Of a stretch of DNA of 8,161 nt, positions 1 through 5,919 are shown piece after piece. The translations under genes were made by a program, and so were the position numbers. The DNA lies in the NCBI GenBank assembly GCA_900540005.1, contig UQEM01000116.1, positions 1 to 8,161 of the forward strand. The letters run 5' to 3'. This stretch comes from an uncultured Ruminococcus sp. (lineage in GTDB: Bacteria; Bacillota; Clostridia; Oscillospirales; Ruminococcaceae). Below the pieces are notes generated by a model. It ran no database searches and was not told the DNA's origin. It saw only the letters and a list, made by a program, of their open reading frames with translations. How positions within the stretch are numbered: position 1 is the stretch's first letter; the number at the start of each line of letters is the position of its first letter.

Positions 1-76
1 TAAAATTTATGCTCGAAAATCTGCATATTATCTTAGTGTCAACACTCCCTAGTATATAACCGTATTCATAGGATAT

Positions 77-108
77 AAGGAGCGGCAGACTGTTGCTCCT
101 TTATTTTT
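77..108 (+). terminator. Intrinsic terminator of a gene off the left edge
   Basis: A hairpin pairs 77-87 with 91-101 (AAGGAGCGGCA, loop GAC, TGTTGCTCCTT, with two G-T pairs) and runs into a T-rich tail at 100-108. The T tract is on the plus side only, so it stops rightward transcription. Two plus frames are open from the left edge, ending at TAG 50-52 and TAA 57-59. Either could be the last codons of the upstream gene, but I cannot tell which, so no coding tail is called. Confidence 0.75.
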
Positions 109-140
109 GCTCATCAGATAATTATTTTGGATTTTATTTC

Positions 141-169
141 TTGACAAATTGTTGCTAAAGTGGTAAAAT
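141..169 (+). promoter_or_regulatory. Sigma-A promoter for the DUF3592-like membrane gene
   Basis: The -35 box TTGACA (141-146) is a perfect match. A 17-bp spacer leads to the -10 box TAAAAT (164-169), which has one mismatch. Transcription would begin near 176, leaving a leader of about 64 nt before the start codon at 240. Confidence 0.8.
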
Positions 170-239
170 TAACCAAATGGCAGCGTAAGAATTACTGATA
201 GAAAAATTTTCTGAAAAATAATGAAATGAGGGCAATAAT

Positions 240-947
240 ATGAAACACTCCGACAGTAATCACTCGTTTAAGGAAACTCTTTTCGGCATTTTGTTTTTAT
301 GTACCATTATAGGCGCTGTTTTTGCAATATATATTACATCGCAGACGGATATTTTTCTGTGCCTGATAACGTTCTTTGGCTTTTTGGGAGCAATGTTCTT
401 GCTTGGCGGGCTCAAAACCATTAGTCTCCCGAATATCGGTAATCTGGTTTTTGTCACGCTGGGTGCAGAATTTGTAATAAGCTCGGTCGCTGTTGCGATG
501 TTTTGGGGCGGAGATTCGCAGCACCGCGCTCAAATGGTGAGTATACTGCCGAAACTTGGCTGCGGCGGAGCGGTTCTGCTTGGAGCAGTAATGGCGGCAG
601 GGGGAGTAATACTCGATAAGCTTCGTCTGAAACGCTGCTGCTGTGAAGTGACGGCTGAAGTTACGAACGTTGACATTATGACAGATCACAGGAACGATAT
701 TGCGCACCGCCGAAACCGATATGCTCCCATGGTAAAATACGATTGGCAGGGTAACGAGTATGAGACGCAGGCCGATGTGTATCAGTCTGCTCCGCGGTAT
801 AATGTGGGCGATAAAGTTACCGTTAAGCTGAATCCTGATCGTCCTGAGGAGATAGTGGTTTCCGGAAGAACTTTCATGGTAAGCGCGTTCGTTTTCGGTG
901 TTCTTCTCATGGCGGCAGGGATCACGGTATATATTCTTTTGAATTAA
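240..947 (+). CDS. Multi-pass membrane protein with a DUF3592-like domain
   Basis: A 235-residue integral membrane protein. Hydrophobic segments lie at about 13-33, 37-57, 67-90, 103-123 and 214-234. Between the fourth and fifth is a polar domain (about 130-210) with the pattern APMVKYDWQGNEYET, then YNVGDKVTVKLNPDRPEEIV. This is typical of DUF3592-type proteins, where a small beta domain is tethered next to membrane helices; their function is unknown. A Cys cluster (about 133-135) sits at the fourth helix/domain junction. ATG 240 is supported by GAGGG at 228-232 with a 7-nt gap. The gene stands alone: its own promoter is at 141-169 and a terminator follows at 1026-1072. The family call rests on motif resemblance only. 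No enzymatic role is suggested. A minus-strand protein at 4236-4736 has a similar layout. Confidence 0.82.
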   Translation: MKHSDSNHSFKETLFGILFLCTIIGAVFAIYITSQTDIFLCLITFFGFLGAMFLLGGLKTISLPNIGNLVFVTLGAEFVISSVAVAMFWGGDSQHRAQMVSILPKLGCGGAVLLGAVMAAGGVILDKLRLKRCCCEVTAEVTNVDIMTDHRNDIAHRRNRYAPMVKYDWQGNEYETQADVYQSAPRYNVGDKVTVKLNPDRPEEIVVSGRTFMVSAFVFGVLLMAAGITVYILLN

Positions 948-1025
948 GAAAGTGGAACTCATGCGCGAAAGTGAACCGAGATCCGCTGCGGAACACCTTT
1001 TTGATATCGCGATATATCCCTCAAA

Positions 1026-1072
1026 AAAGCTGAATGTTGCCGCAGCAGTGCGGTGTCGTTCAGCTTTCTTTT
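1026..1072 (+). terminator. Two-tier hairpin terminator after the first gene
   Basis: The outer stem AAAGCTGAA (1026-1034) pairs with TTCAGCTTT (1059-1067). An inner stem CCGCA (1040-1044) pairs with TGCGG (1049-1053) around the loop GCAG, separated from the outer stem by a symmetrical internal loop (TGTTG/TGTCG). The tail CTTTTG is a short T tract. It lies about 80 nt past the stop codon at 947. The 948-1025 gap holds nothing convincing except a 12-bp palindrome at 1004-1015. Confidence 0.75.
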
Positions 1073-1105
1073 GTTAGTGAGAGTAAATCAGACTTATGGT
1101 AAATA

Positions 1106-1134
1106 TTGACTTATTTGCCCTTAAATGATATAAT
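1106..1134 (+). promoter_or_regulatory. Sigma-A promoter for the membrane-gene/pyk cluster
   Basis: TTGACT (1106-1111), a 17-bp spacer and a perfect TATAAT (1129-1134). I saw no clear promoter between here and pyk, so this one probably drives the three overlapping genes that follow, including pyruvate kinase. Co-transcription is an inference. Confidence 0.85.
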
Positions 1135-1169
1135 TAAGGTGTTCCGAGGATCGGAAGGGGGAGTGTAAA

Positions 1170-1706
1170 GTGAAGCAGAACGTAAATATCTGCAAAAGAC
1201 TGATGTCGGTTTTTACGATATTTGTACTTTTACCGCTCCTCATTTTTAATGAACGTGCAGATATGGATGGTACGGCGCGCGGGAACAGCAGCTTTGACCG
1301 CTGTTATTCCGATTATGGTGCACAGATCGCCCTGCCTGCAAATATACGGATAGAGAGAATACTTTCTTCAAGTTCTGTAAAGTATTCAAAGTATAGTCCC
1401 TCCAAAAAATACGAACACCCCGTATATATCGACTATCTGCTGAACAGAAGCAGCGGACTTATTGCTTTGGTCTGCATTGCGTTTCTGCTGTCCATTACGG
1501 CAAAGGCAGAATCTGTATTCAGCCGAAAGTACATACTTAAATATATTCACGATCAGGACGGTCACAAGGGCATATCCTCCGATTTATACGCAGAAAAAAA
1601 TAATTCGGAGGGAAAAATAAATGAAAACAGTTTTAATAATTATTCTTGGAGTTCTTGGCATGGGAGGAATGGTCGGCTTGGATGCGTTCATTTCAAGAGA
1701 CCTTAA
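1170..1706 (+). CDS. Two-helix membrane protein of unknown function
   Basis: I do not recognise a family. The 178-residue product starts at GTG 1170, supported by a strong Shine-Dalgarno run AGGGGGAG ending at 1162 (7-nt gap). A hydrophobic segment at 11-26 (signal anchor or signal peptide) is followed by a polar, probably extracytoplasmic stretch (27-95), a second helix (about 96-111) and a charged tail. The last 29 codons overlap the next gene (1621-1800) in another frame and read as unstructured, Asn/Ser/Trp-rich sequence. The tail begins right after a run of seven A at 1594-1600. Losing one A would end the frame at TAA 1618-1620, directly before the next ATG; gaining one would end it at 1601-1603. 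The true C-terminus may therefore be near residue 143-151. First gene of the probable cluster with pyk. Confidence 0.62.
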   Translation: MKQNVNICKRLMSVFTIFVLLPLLIFNERADMDGTARGNSSFDRCYSDYGAQIALPANIRIERILSSSSVKYSKYSPSKKYEHPVYIDYLLNRSSGLIALVCIAFLLSITAKAESVFSRKYILKYIHDQDGHKGISSDLYAEKNNSEGKINENSFNNYSWSSWHGRNGRLGCVHFKRP

Positions 1707-1800
1707 AAAGCCTGCTAAAAATAAAAAGAGAACTAATGAAAGTGAGGATAACAGCAATGAGAAAGACGAAGATCATCTGTACGATCGGACCGGCAAGTGA
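1621..1800 (+). CDS. Small single-helix membrane protein (59 aa)
   Basis: A small open frame with a strong ribosome site: GGAGGG at 1607-1612, 8 nt before ATG 1621. The product begins with a hydrophobic helix (about residues 3-22, MKTVLIIILGVLGMGGMVGL). It continues as a Lys-rich and then Glu/Asp/Asn-rich tail, as expected for a small anchored protein with a cytoplasmic tail. It overlaps the preceding gene by 86 nt and the start of pyk by 44 nt, each in a different frame, so the last 14 or so residues are encoded inside the pyk N-terminus. The ribosome site and the coherent helix argue that it is translated. It may couple translation to pyk. No family recognised. The C-terminal part could be incidental. 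Confidence 0.55.
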   Translation: MKTVLIIILGVLGMGGMVGLDAFISRDLKKPAKNKKRTNESEDNSNEKDEDHLYDRTGK

Positions 1801-3172
1801 GAGTGAAGATACGCTGAGGGAAATGTGTCTGGCGGGAATGAATGTTGCGAGACTGAATTTCTCTCACGGCACTCATCAGGAGCATCAGGTAAAGATAGAG
1901 ACCATTAAAAAGGTAAGAGATCAGCTTGAACTGCCTATCGCGATCATGCTTGATACAAAAGGCCCTGAGTATCGCATAAAGACCTTTGAGGAGCATAAGA
2001 TACAGCTCAATGACGGCGACACCTTTATTTTTACGTCAGACGACTGCGTGGGAGATCAGGAGCGCGTATCGGTAAGCTACAAGGATCTTGCAAAGGAAAT
2101 AAGTATCGGTGATACTATTCTCGTAAATAACGGTCTGCTTTCTTTCAAGGTAAAGGAGATCAACGGCAACGATGTCATTTGCGAAGTGATCACCGGCGGA
2201 GAAATGTCCGACAGAAAGAGCATGAACTTCCCGAACCATGTGCTGAAGGGCGACTATCTCAGCGAACAGGACAAGGACGATATTCTGTTTGGAATCCAGA
2301 ACGGAGTTGACTTTATTGCTGCTTCGTTCGTCTCAAACAAGAAAGACGTTGAAGACCTTCGCAACTTCCTGAACGAAAACGGCGGCAGCGATATCGACAT
2401 TATTGCCAAGATAGAAAACAGTTCCGGTGTAGACCATATTGATGAGATATGTGACATTGCTGACGGCATCATGGTCGCAAGAGGCGATCTCGGCGTTGAG
2501 ATACCGTTTATTGAAGTGCCGTCGATACAGAAGTATCTGATAAGAAAGTGCCGACTCCTCGGAAAGAGAGTTATCACAGCTACCGAAATGCTGGAGTCAA
2601 TGATCGAAAAGCCGCGTCCGACAAGAGCGGAGATCTCCGATGTAGCCAATGCTGTGTATGACGGTTCTTCGGCAGTTATGCTTTCGGGCGAGACAGCTTC
2701 CGGCAAATATCCCGTTGCTGCGGTGAAGAATATGGCGGAAATTGCCGAGCGCACAGAGCAGACAATAGATTACATAAAGAGATTCTCCACAATGGAGTAT
2801 GTTATCAAGAACAATACTGACGCGCTCTCGCACGCAACCTGCGCAATGGCGATCGATACTAAAGCAAGAGGGATCGTTATAAGCTCACTTTCGGGCATGA
2901 CAGTCCGCATGGTAAGCCGCTTCAGACCGCCGGTAGATATTATCGGTATGACTACTTCTAAAAAGGCATGGAGAAAGCTTAATCTCAGCTGGGGAGTTAC
3001 ACCTGTTCTGAGCGAGGAATTCAACTCTATAGATGTAATGTTCTATCATGCTATGAAAAAGGCAATAAGCGCGTTCGGACTCCACAAGGGTGACAATGTT
3101 ATCCTTACCGGAGGACAGACTAACGGAAAATCGGGCAATACGAATACTATTCGCCTTGAAACCGTTCGCTGA
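1757..3172 (+). CDS. pyk: Pyruvate kinase
   Basis: Catalyses phosphoenolpyruvate + ADP to pyruvate + ATP, the last step of glycolysis, in the cytosol. The 471-residue length is normal for the short bacterial form without the extra C-terminal PEP-utilising domain. Key residues visible: R32, N34 and S36 in ARLNFSHG; D66, T67 and K68 in LDTKGPE; the signature IIAKIENSSG with catalytic K218 and Mg ligand E220; and D244 in ARGDLGVE. Glu in GPE (E71) is the residue linked to K+-dependent members of the family. The next residue is Tyr where Ile is usual (GPEYR for GPEIR). I chose ATG 1757 because the protein then begins MRKTKIICTIGPAS, as in other pyruvate kinases, and GTGAGG (1742-1747) lies 9 nt upstream. 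An in-frame ATG at 1736 would add seven residues but has a weaker site. Probably cotranscribed with the two upstream membrane genes. Confidence 0.97.
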   Translation: MRKTKIICTIGPASESEDTLREMCLAGMNVARLNFSHGTHQEHQVKIETIKKVRDQLELPIAIMLDTKGPEYRIKTFEEHKIQLNDGDTFIFTSDDCVGDQERVSVSYKDLAKEISIGDTILVNNGLLSFKVKEINGNDVICEVITGGEMSDRKSMNFPNHVLKGDYLSEQDKDDILFGIQNGVDFIAASFVSNKKDVEDLRNFLNENGGSDIDIIAKIENSSGVDHIDEICDIADGIMVARGDLGVEIPFIEVPSIQKYLIRKCRLLGKRVITATEMLESMIEKPRPTRAEISDVANAVYDGSSAVMLSGETASGKYPVAAVKNMAEIAERTEQTIDYIKRFSTMEYVIKNNTDALSHATCAMAIDTKARGIVISSLSGMTVRMVSRFRPPVDIIGMTTSKKAWRKLNLSWGVTPVLSEEFNSIDVMFYHAMKKAISAFGLHKGDNVILTGGQTNGKSGNTNTIRLETVR

Positions 3173-3200
3173 TCCTGAATTTTCAGCTTATTCTGCATTA

Positions 3201-3243
3201 AAACAGCCGCATTCTGCATGATTGGGAGTGCGGCTGTTTCTGA
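3201..3243 (+). terminator. Hairpin after pyk, weak terminator or attenuator
   Basis: AAACAGCCGCATTC (3201-3214) pairs with GAGTGCGGCTGTTT (3226-3239): 14 bp including one G-T, with an 11-nt loop. The T tract is only three bases before CTG, so termination may be partial, allowing readthrough into the YitT-family gene 40 nt later. I saw no good promoter between pyk and that gene, which fits readthrough. Confidence 0.6.
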
Positions 3244-3278
3244 AAGCCAAACAGTCATTTGAGAGGAGATGTGAGTCA

Positions 3279-4163
3279 TTGAAAAAACTGAAATTTGATT
3301 GGAAAGAAATTGATCCTAAAAATTTCATCGTGCTGGTAATCGCCGGAATCATCAACGCTTTCGGGGTTACGATCTTCCTTTTTCCCGTAAAGCTCTATGA
3401 CAGCGGAATATCGGGACTTTCTATGCTGCTTGACCAGATAACTCCTGACAGCTTGTCATTGTCGCTGTTCCTTATCATTCTGAACATACCCGTTTTTCTT
3501 TTCGGACTCAGCAGACAGGGTGTCACATTTACCGTGTACTCAATTTTCACAGTTGCGGTCTATTCGCTGATGTCGTTTTTGATAATGAACGTATTCCCCA
3601 TAGACGTATCTTTCATCTCGCCGCTTGCAGGTTCGGACTTGCTCCTGTGCGCGATATTCGGCGGCGTTATATCCGGGATCGGCAGCGGATTAACCATAAG
3701 ATTCGGCGGCGCAATAGACGGAATAGACGTTTTGTCGGTTGTATTTGCAAAAAGGATAGGACTGTCAATAGGTTCGTTTGTCCTGATCTTCAACACTTTG
3801 CTGTACATTGTTTGCGGAATTACGATGAAAAGCTGGATACTGCCGCTTTATTCGATCGTGACGTATTACATCGGTTCAAAAACGATAGACTTTGTTGTTG
3901 AGGGCATAGACAAGTCAAAGTGCGCCATGATAGTGACGACAAAAGCCGATGAGATCTCGGACGTTTTGACGGATAACTTTGAAGCGAGCGGCACGATAGT
4001 AGATGCGGTAGGAGGATATTCAAAAGAAAGAAAAGAGATAATTTATTTCATCGTTAATAATTTCCAGATAAACAAGCTTAAAAAGATAGTACATACTATC
4101 GACCCATGCGCGTTCATCTCTTTGCAGGATGTTTCGGATATTATCAAGAATCCGTCTGCGTAG
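3279..4163 (+). CDS. YitT-family membrane protein (YitT_membrane + DUF2179)
   Basis: A 294-residue membrane protein of the YitT/DUF161 family. The membrane part (about 15-205) has some five or six hydrophobic segments, including the family-like NAFGVTIFLFPVKLYDSGISG loop near 26-46 and Gly-rich FGGVISGIGSGLTIRFGG. The C-terminal soluble domain (about 212-290) matches the DUF2179 pattern: TTKADEISD, then GGYSKERKEIIYFIV, then IDPCAFISLQDVSDI. Substrate and role are unknown for most of the family; transport has been suggested. Start: TTG 3279, 10 nt after AGGAG (3264-3268). An upstream in-frame TTG at 3222 lies inside the pyk hairpin and has no ribosome site, so it was rejected. Length is typical. 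It ends at the shared terminator at 4193-4226 and faces the minus-strand block. Confidence 0.92.
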   Translation: MKKLKFDWKEIDPKNFIVLVIAGIINAFGVTIFLFPVKLYDSGISGLSMLLDQITPDSLSLSLFLIILNIPVFLFGLSRQGVTFTVYSIFTVAVYSLMSFLIMNVFPIDVSFISPLAGSDLLLCAIFGGVISGIGSGLTIRFGGAIDGIDVLSVVFAKRIGLSIGSFVLIFNTLLYIVCGITMKSWILPLYSIVTYYIGSKTIDFVVEGIDKSKCAMIVTTKADEISDVLTDNFEASGTIVDAVGGYSKERKEIIYFIVNNFQINKLKKIVHTIDPCAFISLQDVSDIIKNPSA

Positions 4164-4192
4164 GTCAACGTACAAAGGTACATTTGCGTAAC

Positions 4193-4226
4193 AAATAAAA
4201 AGGCGGCACTTGCCGCCTTTTTATTT
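4193..4226. terminator. Bidirectional intrinsic terminator between convergent genes
   Basis: A perfectly symmetrical 34-bp palindrome. AAATAAAAAGGCGGCA (4193-4208) and its complement (4211-4226) are separated by CT, with the GC core flanked by A-rich and T-rich arms on both sides. It therefore works for the YitT-family gene (stop at 4163) and for the minus-strand gene ending at 4236. Confidence 0.93.
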
Positions 4227-4235
4227 TGTGTATAA

Positions 4236-4736
4236 TCAAAGCTGTATCCAGTATTCGCCGTTTTCCGAGTAGTGTACAGTCACGGAGTTATTACTTATAT
4301 ATTCCGTAACATTTGAAGCATAAGGCTCAGAAACCACGATTTCCTCGCTTCCCGTAACAGGACTTTGGACTGCTGCAACGATACGATACACCGAATTGCG
4401 TTCCCTTGTATAGAATTTTTGGTTTCCCTTGAACTCTCTGCCGAAATAGTAGGGAATCCGCTTTATTTCGCGAACTGTTCCTTCTACTGAGGGACATGAC
4501 AGCATAAACTGCATATGTGCGATCTTAGCCCGATCTTTTCGGTTTTTTGTGATGTCGCAGAGTATAAACAGTAAGATCAACACAGCGGCGACAATGCAGA
4601 AATACTTCATATCTGAAAAGGCAGCTCCATTTTTGACAAAAAGCAGTGTGAGCAATGCAGTTCCGACAGCAACTGCAACTGCAAGAGATGTGCCCATTTT
4701 TGACCTTGAATAACCCATAGGAACAACTTGTTTCAT
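4236..4736 (-). CDS. Small membrane protein, DUF3592-like layout
   Basis: A 166-residue protein with two N-terminal helices (about 15-35 and 42-61) and a basic stretch (DITKNRKDRAK), followed by a soluble beta-rich domain. That domain begins VEGTVREIKRIPYYF and ends SVTVHYSENGEYWIQL. The order of elements (helices, V-x-G-T-V strand, a G-x-E-x-V-V-S turn, then VTVHYSE) recalls DUF3592-type proteins such as the one at 240-947, but similarity is loose and the family call is tentative. The start at 4736 (MKQVV) is fixed by AAAGGA on the minus strand at about 4744-4749. The longer frame beginning with TTG at 4754 would swallow that site. It has its own promoter (4784-4812), although it lies just downstream of the pseudouridine synthase, and uses the shared terminator. 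Function unknown. Confidence 0.78.
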   Translation of the reverse strand: MKQVVPMGYSRSKMGTSLAVAVAVGTALLTLLFVKNGAAFSDMKYFCIVAAVLILLFILCDITKNRKDRAKIAHMQFMLSCPSVEGTVREIKRIPYYFGREFKGNQKFYTRERNSVYRIVAAVQSPVTGSEEIVVSEPYASNVTEYISNNSVTVHYSENGEYWIQL

Positions 4737-4783
4737 AACGTTTCCTTTCTGCAAATGCGAAAATTGTGTATAATATATGAATA

Positions 4784-4812
4784 ATTGTATCAGGGCGAAG
4801 TCACTTTGTCAA
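4784..4812 (-). promoter_or_regulatory. Sigma-A promoter for the minus-strand membrane gene
   Basis: Reading leftward: TTGACA (4812-4807, perfect), a 17-bp spacer, then TACAAT (4789-4784). It lies immediately downstream of the pseudouridine synthase stop at 4822, so the membrane gene can be expressed independently. The leader is about 40 nt. Confidence 0.82.
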
Positions 4813-4821
4813 TGGGGACTT

Positions 4822-5421
4822 TCACGCTTTGCTCAGCAGCAATTCCAGTTCTTCTTTAGTCAGCGGTCGGAATCCTCCGGGCGTCAGGGAAGTATCAAGC
4901 GGCAGACCTCCTATCCTGTCTCGGCGAAGGTAAAATATCTTGCAGCCAACGGCGCGCAGCATAAGCTTGACCTCGTGCTTTTTTCCCTCGTGAATTATCA
5001 GCCTCCCTGAAAAAGCCGCTCCGTGAGGATTTTTCAAGTATCGCTGCCGACAGTCCGCGGGAATAAAGTCCGCCAGATCCTGCAACTGATAGATTTTCCC
5101 GAGCTGAAAGGACGCGGTTCTCGCAGTAAATCCGTCAAGGGAAATCCCGCCCTCCAGACGTTTTATTTTCTCAGTGTTCATTTGTCCGATCGCATAGAAA
5201 AAATAAGTCTTGCTGACGTGCATTTCAGGCTGCATCAGCTTTTGATCCAGACTCCCGTCATCGGTCAGAAGCAATAAGCCACAGGTATCCTTATCCAACC
5301 TGCCAACAGGGTGCAGACTCCCTGCAAGCTCAGCGGGAAAGTAGTCCATTACGGTTTTATGCATAGTATCGGAGCAGGCGGTAACGCACTGTTGTGGCTT
5401 ATTGAACATATAATACAGCAT
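4822..5421 (-). CDS. RsuA/RluB/RluE-family pseudouridine synthase without S4 domain
   Basis: Predicted to isomerise a specific uridine in rRNA to pseudouridine. The catalytic motif HPVGRLDKDTCGLLLLTDDG has the nucleophile Asp at D43. The KTY motif is at 71-73. A C-terminal EGKKHEVKLMLRAVG (145-159) corresponds to the family's EG-x-x-x-QV-x-RM-x-x-x-x-G, with Glu replacing the usual Gln. The start YYMFNKPQQCVTACSD matches the beginning of the catalytic domain, so the roughly 60-residue S4 RNA-binding domain found in RsuA and RluB is absent, as in RluE. At 199 residues the catalytic domain is complete. ATG 5421 is preceded on the minus strand by AAAGGGA with a gap of about 10 nt; stops upstream rule out a hidden S4 part in this frame. 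Target uridine cannot be told from sequence. Promoter at 5462-5490. Confidence 0.88.
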   Translation of the reverse strand: MLYYMFNKPQQCVTACSDTMHKTVMDYFPAELAGSLHPVGRLDKDTCGLLLLTDDGSLDQKLMQPEMHVSKTYFFYAIGQMNTEKIKRLEGGISLDGFTARTASFQLGKIYQLQDLADFIPADCRQRYLKNPHGAAFSGRLIIHEGKKHEVKLMLRAVGCKIFYLRRDRIGGLPLDTSLTPGGFRPLTKEELELLLSKA

Positions 5422-5461
5422 TCGGCACTATCCCTTTCATTAACTTATGGCGATACAATAT

Positions 5462-5490
5462 AGTATAGTACTTTTTTCAGCGTAATGCAA
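5462..5490 (-). promoter_or_regulatory. Sigma-A promoter for the pseudouridine synthase gene
   Basis: Reading leftward: TTGCAT (5490-5485), a 17-bp spacer, TATACT (5467-5462). Each box has one or two mismatches to consensus. Transcription would begin near 5455, about 34 nt before the ATG at 5421. Confidence 0.72.
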
Positions 5491-5603
5491 GAGAACGTGT
5501 GAAAAAACAGCTGTTTAGTTATGCTAACAGCAATACTGAAACTGGAGATGTAGTGGATATAACGGCTTTTGCAAAAAATGCGGTTACTTTGGAAATAACG
5601 TAA
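5469..5603 (+). pseudogene. Orphan reading-frame tail ahead of a terminator
   Basis: A plus-strand frame is open from 5469 (after TAG at 5466-5468) to TAA 5601-5603 and reads like a protein C-terminus: SYANSNTETGDVVDITAF, then AKNAVTLEIT. The stop lies one base before a good intrinsic terminator. No upstream gene body or plus-strand promoter exists, and its 5' part overlaps the minus-strand promoter at 5462-5490. A GTG at 5499 could start a 34-residue peptide, but the ribosome site is poor. The simplest reading is the remnant of a gene whose 5' part was lost. A chance open frame cannot be excluded. Family not recognised. Confidence 0.3.
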
Positions 5604-5604
5604 G

Positions 5605-5630
5605 AGGGCGGTTCATTTGAACCGCCCTTT
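5605..5630 (+). terminator. Intrinsic terminator
   Basis: AGGGCGGTTC (5605-5614) pairs with GAACCGCCCT (5619-5628) around the loop ATTT, followed by TTTAAATTTG. The T tract favours plus-strand termination. No complete plus-strand gene precedes it, which supports the view that 5469-5603 is the tail of a lost gene. It may also stop leftward transcription from the amidase remnant. Confidence 0.75.
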
Positions 5631-5641
5631 AAATTTGTGTA

Positions 5642-5705
5642 GCTTTGCCCCACGCTCCACCAAAGGGTTATCAACCCTTTAGAATCCCATTATTAGTTTT
5701 TGGCA
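5642..5705. repeat. Short hairpin element abutting the truncated amidase
   Basis: Core: AAAGGGTT (5662-5669), loop ATC, AACCCTTT (5673-5680), an 8-bp perfect hairpin without a T tract on either side, so not a terminator. The flanks (GCTTTGCCCC at 5642-5651; GAATCCCATTATTAG at about 5682-5696) look like pieces of the small palindromic intergenic repeats seen in many gut clostridia, in which GGGGCAAAGC is normally mirrored by a further CCCC. Here that second half is missing. Repeat identity is inferred from appearance; only one copy is in the window and the boundaries are approximate. Confidence 0.35.
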
Positions 5706-5713
5706 AACTGAGT

Positions 5714-5899
5714 TTAAAATGACTCGCCATGACCTGCGTCGAGGACAATGATTGGCTTTTCACTTTCGTTTGTGACCAATGAAGTCGGGATCGCCTCGCC
5801 TGCATTTCTATGGCTGAGGAGCGAAATCCCTCCCAGACCAATGAGTGCGCACCCTGCAAGCACAGCTCCGCTTAAAATTTTTCGCTTGATCTTATCCAT
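5714..5899 (-). pseudogene. N-acetylmuramoyl-L-alanine amidase, N-terminal fragment
   Basis: A 61-codon frame starts MDKIKRKILSGAVLAGCALI, a basic N-terminus plus hydrophobic signal/anchor (about 8-28). A short linker is followed by KPIIVLDAGHGESF and a stop. I-V-L-D-A-G-H-G is the opening strand and first zinc ligand (H57) of Amidase_3 cell-wall hydrolases, which cleave the MurNAc-L-Ala bond outside the membrane. A whole domain needs about 170 more residues with the remaining zinc ligands and catalytic Glu. None is found in any frame downstream; instead the sequence runs into the hairpin element at 5642-5705. The start is fixed by AAGGAG (minus strand, 5912-5907) 7 nt before ATG 5899; a second ATG two codons earlier is too close to it. 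It is a broken gene, and loss of function is near certain unless the fragment has a new role. Confidence 0.68.
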
Positions 5900-5919
5900 A
5901 TCCATTCTCCTTGTCATAA

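Noticed and set aside
297..962. Long minus-strand open frame (221 codons) antisense to the first gene
   Set aside because: It lacks a ribosome site and a family match. The plus-strand gene has a promoter, ribosome site, terminator and coherent helices.
1004..1015. 12-bp palindrome ATATCGCGATAT between the first gene and its terminator
   Set aside because: It is isolated, not near a promoter, and has no second copy. A palindrome of this size alone does not support an operator call.
961..1077. A 38-codon plus-strand frame starting at ATG 961
   Set aside because: It has only a weak ribosome site and reads straight through the terminator hairpin, ending in RCRSAFFC. It is best explained as non-coding.
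2254..2754. Minus-strand open frame (166 codons) inside pyk
   Set aside because: It is the antisense shadow of a well-conserved enzyme, with Ser/Ile-rich composition typical of such shadows.
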